From NCBI GenBank assembly GCA_023430465.1, contig JAEZAM010000127.1, positions 1-43,616 on the forward strand: a stretch of 43,616 bases of DNA, written 5' to 3'. Shown piece after piece: positions 40,332 to 43,616 of this stretch. The number at the start of each line of letters is the position of its first letter. The stretch's first letter is position 1. The notes under the pieces are model-generated. The model saw nothing but the letters and a program-made list of their open reading frames with translations, was not told where the DNA came from and did no database searches. The stretch comes from Bacteroidota bacterium. Lineage in GTDB: Bacteria; Bacteroidota; Bacteroidia; Chitinophagales; Chitinophagaceae. Both the position numbers and the translations under genes were made by a program.

Positions 40332-40847
40332 ATGCGCCGGGTAATCCTAATCACGACGAGCTTTTTATTAATGCTGGCTTCCTGCAAAAAGAAAAAAGAT
40401 GACGTTGACGTCAATGGCGATGTCAATAAATTTGATGGGCGCTATAGCATTACCGGCACCCTGGTCGATAACGCTGAACCGCAGATCTCCGCTCCGGGTG
40501 CAAAGGAATATCATCTCAAAACCATCAGTGATACAGAGATAGAAATGTTTTCACCCGACCTCGGCATCAGCGGTCACCTGATGATGCATGGCAGCAGCCT
40601 GTCCTACTACAGCAAATTCTCGGTGATCGTGAAATTTGATCCGGCCACCAATAAGGCGATCAGTGTCCGGAATGGTTATGGCCAGCCATCCGAGAGCGGT
40701 CGTTCAGCGGTACTGGACCCATCGGGCATCAATACCTGGGATCCGGTAACAAAGAACATACGGATAAAATACTGGATGGACGAAACAGGCGTGCCGGGGC
40801 ACCGCACCAGTTTCGATGAAACATGGACATATATTGGAGCGCGATGA
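40332..40847 (+). CDS. Putative lipoprotein of unknown function
   Basis: A 171-residue lipoprotein (MRRVILITTSFLLMLASC, lipid Cys at 18, then KKKKDDVDV). The mature part is beta-rich: GRYSITGTLVDNA, AKEYHLKTISDTEIEMFSPD, YYSKFSVIVKFDPATN, NTWDPVTKNIRIKYWMDE and SFDETWTYIGAR. It looks like a single compact beta-barrel or sandwich domain of the type found in Bacteroidota surface lipoproteins, but I cannot name the family. It is divergent from the frameshifted DinB-like gene. Confidence 0.72.
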   Translation: MRRVILITTSFLLMLASCKKKKDDVDVNGDVNKFDGRYSITGTLVDNAEPQISAPGAKEYHLKTISDTEIEMFSPDLGISGHLMMHGSSLSYYSKFSVIVKFDPATNKAISVRNGYGQPSESGRSAVLDPSGINTWDPVTKNIRIKYWMDETGVPGHRTSFDETWTYIGAR

Positions 40848-40953
40848 CTGAGGGGTCTGATAGCAGATGCCCGATGAATACTCGCTGACCGAGCTATAAA
40901 AAATACCTTGCAACCGGTATTCCCTGCCAGCCCGTTTCGGTTAATTTAAGGGT

Positions 40954-42198
40954 ATGAAATGCGGCCCCATTTTCCTGTTCTGCCTGTTATTGTCCGGAAC
41001 CACCGAAAGCCAGCGACGCATACCGGTAGCAGATGATGAATTTTCACGTAATCTGCTCATCACGGTCAACCGGGTGTATAGTGTGCTGGAGCAACCAAAA
41101 AATCACCTGAAATTATTGGCCGGGCCGTTGGATTCTGTTGGCGAAAAAGGTACGCCTGTACATTCCGCGATGATCATTTCGCCGGGAAGTGTCAGTACCA
41201 CTGTTGAAAAAATTTATGTGAATCAGCAGGAAAAGACGGTACGGTGGGAGTGGTGCGCGCGGTTTGTCAGGGAGCCTAAGAAGACCGCTGACACTGCTGC
41301 TGCGAGAAGATTGCAGATTGCTATAGATACTTTGTTAAGTTCTTTTATTGTCGGGAAGCCCGGAGTCCGGATCTACACGTATAACAGCCTGGATCAGTCA
41401 TGGGTGACCGATTGCCTGCTGGATGTTCGCATTGCATTTAAGCAGCCATATCGTACCACGCCAGAGGAGGCCAGGGATTCCGTGGTGGCGCTTTATCTCC
41501 CGATGTTGAAAGACAAGACCTTCACCAGCGCCGCGAGTTACCAATTCTATGGAGCACTTGACATTGAGGGATTTTCAAATGAGGAAAAGGTAGAGATCAT
41601 CATGCCGGTGGTGAAAGAAGTGATCAACCATGATTTCTATGCCGGCTATCTTTTTGTACTCAACCGGCCATATTATGTTAAAAGTTTTGATGCCGCTCTC
41701 ACAGCAGAGCAACGTCAGCGCGTGACGAAGACTGCCCGTGAGGAGCTTGATAAATACTATGATTCTTTCAGCAAAAAGGAAAACCCGCCCGTGGTGCAGC
41801 AGGTTCAGAAGAAGCCTGCTGAGCGTGTGCCCACTGATCCCTGTGAGCGGGAGATCTATAACCTGGCGAACAAACCAGGCCAGTACATTATTTATAATGG
41901 AACTACTGCGTTGATCTCTGCCTATTCCTGCCCGGATAATACCTACACGATCTGTTATTTGGATACTAAAGGAAAATTGACTTTCGCTAATAACCTCTCG
42001 GTCTCGGCTATCGCTGGGGCGGCACGGACTTCAGCATCACCGTTCATCATCTGCAGCAATTGCCGCGGCAAGGGTCATTTCATGGAGTACGACTGGTATG
42101 ATATGAACAGTTATACGGGTCATTATGCACGCAGCAACAAGCTGCGGCAGATCACCTGTGGTGTATGTTCCGGTAGCGGGCATATAAAGGTGAGATAG
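40954..42198 (+). CDS. Exported protein with C-terminal DnaJ-like zinc motifs
   Basis: A 414-residue protein with a signal peptide (MKCGPIFLFCLLLSGTTESQ). Residues about 25-280 form a mixed domain that I do not recognise. A Lys/Pro/Gln linker (285-305) follows, then a small domain with two Cys (DPCEREIYNLANK, SAYSCPDNTYTICYLD). The C-terminus carries two CxxCxGxG motifs, Cys367-Cys370 (CSNCRGKG) and Cys402-Cys405 (CGVCSGSG), the zinc-site pattern of the DnaJ cysteine-rich domain reduced to one site. A zinc ribbon of this kind on an exported protein is unusual. No J domain is present and no function is assigned. Confidence 0.75.
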   Translation: MKCGPIFLFCLLLSGTTESQRRIPVADDEFSRNLLITVNRVYSVLEQPKNHLKLLAGPLDSVGEKGTPVHSAMIISPGSVSTTVEKIYVNQQEKTVRWEWCARFVREPKKTADTAAARRLQIAIDTLLSSFIVGKPGVRIYTYNSLDQSWVTDCLLDVRIAFKQPYRTTPEEARDSVVALYLPMLKDKTFTSAASYQFYGALDIEGFSNEEKVEIIMPVVKEVINHDFYAGYLFVLNRPYYVKSFDAALTAEQRQRVTKTAREELDKYYDSFSKKENPPVVQQVQKKPAERVPTDPCEREIYNLANKPGQYIIYNGTTALISAYSCPDNTYTICYLDTKGKLTFANNLSVSAIAGAARTSASPFIICSNCRGKGHFMEYDWYDMNSYTGHYARSNKLRQITCGVCSGSGHIKVR

Positions 42199-42486
42199 GG
42201 GATTGGCTGCAATAACCTCACACATTAGTTGAAATTTCACCACGTAACCGACGTCGTCTTATTCCGCATTTGATTCACAGTGGGAATAGAGTTTCAACAC
42301 CCGCCATTGACTGGTAGGGTTTAGGCGACATATCCCGGTCGTTTTTGGGTGATTCCGTCTGGTTCGCCGATAGCGGTCCAAGTCCACTTATCCCAGCTAA
42401 ATTACTTCCAAACTCTCTTTTTCTGCATCGCTCTTCTTGATGATGAAGTGGGTGGCTGAACTTTACTCCTCAAATAATCGTCTTAA
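42199..42486. other. Intergenic DNA without recognisable elements
   Basis: This stretch of 288 bases between the exported zinc-motif protein gene and the repeat array holds no reading frame, hairpin or promoter that I can support. Confidence 0.4.
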
Positions 42487-42715
42487 ACTATGATTTTATT
42501 GATTGATTGAATACTATGATTTATGGATACAATAATTGAAAAAACCATCGCCTATGACTATGATTTACTCAATTAAGTGAATACTGATTTGATTTATTGA
42601 ATGAATACTGTAATTATGGATATTAAATTGAAAAAAACCATCGTCTATGACTATGATTTACTCGATTAAATGAATACTATGATTTAGGGATACAAATTAA
42701 AATAAAAATCATAGT
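42487..42715. repeat. AT-rich direct-repeat array upstream of the GxxExxY gene
   Basis: Five copies of CTATGATTT start at 42488, 42514, 42558, 42651 and 42677; an inverted copy AAATCATAG lies at 42706-42714 and can pair with the fifth. A longer repeat of about 51 bp (42535-42585 and 42627-42678) differs by one indel and three substitutions; its period is about 92 nt. The array is much richer in A and T than its surroundings and ends 47 nt before the GxxExxY start codon. It is not a CRISPR array: spacing is irregular and no cas gene is present. Confidence 0.8.
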
Positions 42716-42761
42716 GCTCATTAAATCAGTGAAAACATAGTTAAGGACAGCAACTAATCTC

Positions 42762-43157
42762 ATGACCAATATCATCAACGACAACTATCCCGAGAGTGAA
42801 TTGACCGGTAAGATCATCGGCTGCTGTATGGAAGTTCATCGTTTTTTAGGCAATGGCTTCCAGGAAGTCATTTACCAACGGGCTTTGGCAATTGAGCTTA
42901 GGGCGCAGAACATCCAATATAGTCGTGAACATGAAATGGACATTTACTATAAAGGCGAACACATTGGTACCCGAAGAGTTGACTTTTTCGTCGAAGGCAA
43001 AGTGATGCTTGAATTGAAAGCTGTCATTCAGCTCGAAGATGTGCATTTGGCACAAGCCATCAACTACCTTGAGGCCTACAAAATGGAGGTTGGCCTGCTG
43101 GTCAATTTCGGCGCCAAAAGCCTGGTGTTTAAGCGAGTAATGAAAAAATGGTCTTGA
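42762..43157 (+). CDS. GxxExxY family protein, nuclease-fold candidate
   Basis: A 131-residue protein. The name-giving motif is GFQEVIY (within GNGFQEVIYQ), and the C-terminal LLVNFGAKSLVFKRV is equally typical. The segment VDFFVEGKVMLELKAV has the D...ExK spacing of PD-(D/E)XK nucleases, so a nuclease-related fold is likely, although activity has not been shown for the family as far as I know. These genes are frequent and often multicopy in Bacteroidota. Here it follows the unusual AT-rich repeat array, which is its likely promoter region or a linked element, and precedes the tRNA-Asn locus. Confidence 0.88.
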   Translation: MTNIINDNYPESELTGKIIGCCMEVHRFLGNGFQEVIYQRALAIELRAQNIQYSREHEMDIYYKGEHIGTRRVDFFVEGKVMLELKAVIQLEDVHLAQAINYLEAYKMEVGLLVNFGAKSLVFKRVMKKWS

Positions 43158-43206
43158 GATGTGATTTGCGGCTGCTGATCGCTGGCATTTCTAACCCGCC
43201 GGCCGT

Positions 43207-43247
43207 TCCCCCTGCTGTCCCGAGGCTTCGGGATTGAACCAACGACC
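43207..43247 (-). other. Broken partial copy of the tRNA-Asn 3' end
   Basis: TCCCCCTGCTG (43207-43217) is identical to the acceptor and T-stem end of the tRNA (43292-43302), and TTGAACCAACGACC (43234-43247) matches the T-loop region (43306-43319) in 13 of 14 bases. Between them the tRNA has 3 nt, whereas this copy has a 16-nt palindrome TCCCGA-GGCT-TCGGGA. It therefore looks like a duplicated tRNA end split by a small palindromic insert. It cannot form a working tRNA. Confidence 0.65.
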
Positions 43248-43256
43248 GACGCGCAT

Positions 43257-43283
43257 AAAAAAACCAGCACTTTCATGCTGGTT
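43257..43283 (-). terminator. tRNA-Asn transcript terminator
   Basis: An 8-bp stem AACCAGCA/TGCTGGTT with a 6-nt loop, followed on the minus strand by a run of seven T's (43263-43257). It lies 8 nt beyond the 3' end of the tRNA. Confidence 0.85.
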
Positions 43284-43290
43284 GATTTCG

Positions 43291-43364
43291 CTCCCCCTGC
43301 TGGACTTGAACCAGCGACCCTCTGATTAACAGTCAGATGCTCTAACCAACTGAGCTAAAGGGGA
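43291..43364 (-). tRNA. tRNA-Asn (anticodon GTT)
   Basis: A 74-nt tRNA on the minus strand. The acceptor stem TCCCCTT pairs with AGGGGGA (one G-U pair), the D arm reads AGCTCAGTTGGTTAGAGC, the anticodon stem-loop is CTGACTGTTAATCAG with anticodon GTT, and the T arm is CTGG-TTCAAGT-CCAG. The discriminator base is G and CCA is not encoded. A canonical promoter lies upstream and a terminator directly downstream, so it is a single-gene unit. Confidence 0.97.
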
Positions 43365-43395
43365 ATATTTTCTGGCCCTACCGGAGTAGGGGTTG

Positions 43396-43425
43396 CAAAA
43401 ATAGGGATTTTAGGTTTTCGACAAA
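43396..43425 (-). promoter_or_regulatory. tRNA-Asn promoter
   Basis: On the minus strand TTTG (43425-43422), an 18-nt spacer and TATTTTTG (43403-43396) match the Bacteroidota consensus perfectly. The expected start site is about 25 nt before the mature tRNA 5' end. Confidence 0.8.
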
Positions 43426-43443
43426 GCGTTCAGGGTCAAAAAA

Positions 43444-43482
43444 TTTCACGCAAAAAAGCTAAGTGAGCCAGGCACGCCAAGG
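43444..43482. repeat. CAAAG-type dispersed repeat copy
   Basis: TTTCACGCAAAAAAGCTAAG and the following CAGGCACGCCAAGG are a degenerate copy of the repeat at 30197-30240 and 34107-34132. The remaining bases to the window end (43483-43616) show no gene or other element. Confidence 0.5.
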
Positions 43483-43616
43483 TTACCCACTAAGCATTTA
43501 CTCTCATTCCTGCAAGCACCCGGCCCCTCTATTTTCCCGCCCATCGTAAGTTTACGATTTTTCGCCCCGGACTTTCACGCGATTTTTCCTAATCCCCCGC
43601 CCCCTTTCAACTATCC

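Noticed and set aside
42487..42715. Possible CRISPR array
   Set aside because: Repeat spacing is irregular (26, 44, 93, 26 nt), the spacers are themselves similar to each other, the whole is AT-rich, and no cas gene is near.

Overview
The window looks like a chromosomal stretch of a Bacteroidota bacterium, most likely of the Chitinophagaceae or a close relative. The evidence is families common in that phylum (DUF3127, DUF4199, GxxExxY, WG-repeat and MORN-type secreted proteins, SdiA-regulated-type lipoproteins, many short Cys lipoboxes), a near absence of Shine-Dalgarno sequences, and several matches to the Bacteroidota promoter (TTTG, about 20 nt, TAnnTTTG). The placement is inferred from gene content only; no 16S gene is present.

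Layout. 1-5410: the 3' part of an SGNH/GDSL hydrolase, a DUF3127 protein, a radical SAM/SPASM-DinB operon, an L,D-transpeptidase and a MATE exporter. 5829-12802: a signalling island with two multi-PAS histidine kinases of the HisKA_3 type, one NarL/LuxR response regulator and two receiver-only regulators. 12915-27472: mostly envelope and secreted proteins (nucleotidyltransferase homologue with altered active site, two small secreted proteins, a beta-propeller-like protein, MORN/TonB-like protein, GYF-domain protein, lipoproteins, WG-repeat protein, two adjacent propeller-like lipoproteins), mixed with an LLM-class flavin oxidoreductase, an exonuclease/phosphatase-fold enzyme, a secreted Gfo/Idh oxidoreductase and a GNAT acetyltransferase. 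27514-31688: a small accessory zone with a GCCTGCC hairpin repeat, a higBA toxin-antitoxin operon, a membrane LuxR-type regulator with a DUF4199 partner, dispersed CAAAG-type repeats and the decayed 3' end of an AAA/DUF4143 ATPase gene. 31754-37875: an Rnk/GreA-like factor with an FMN-binding glutamate-synthase-like protein, a methyltransferase, a class C beta-lactamase-family hydrolase, a VOC protein and an ArsR-AHSA1 operon. 38205-43616: a Fic protein, a frameshifted secreted DinB-like gene, two secreted proteins, a GxxExxY gene preceded by an unusual AT-rich repeat array, and tRNA-Asn(GTT) with promoter, terminator and a broken partial copy of its own 3' end.

The most informative signals are regulatory. 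Perfect or near-perfect palindromes sit on the core promoters of the ArsR operon, the higBA operon and the Fic gene, each next to a gene with a DNA-binding domain, so autoregulation is likely at all three. Several genes have a TAnTTTGC element only 2-6 nt before the start codon, which suggests leaderless mRNAs. The candidates for something less described are the repeat array in front of the GxxExxY gene, the palindrome-split tRNA-Asn fragment, the nucleotidyltransferase lacking its usual catalytic residues, and an exported protein with DnaJ-like zinc-binding motifs. No CRISPR array, complete phage or insertion sequence was seen.
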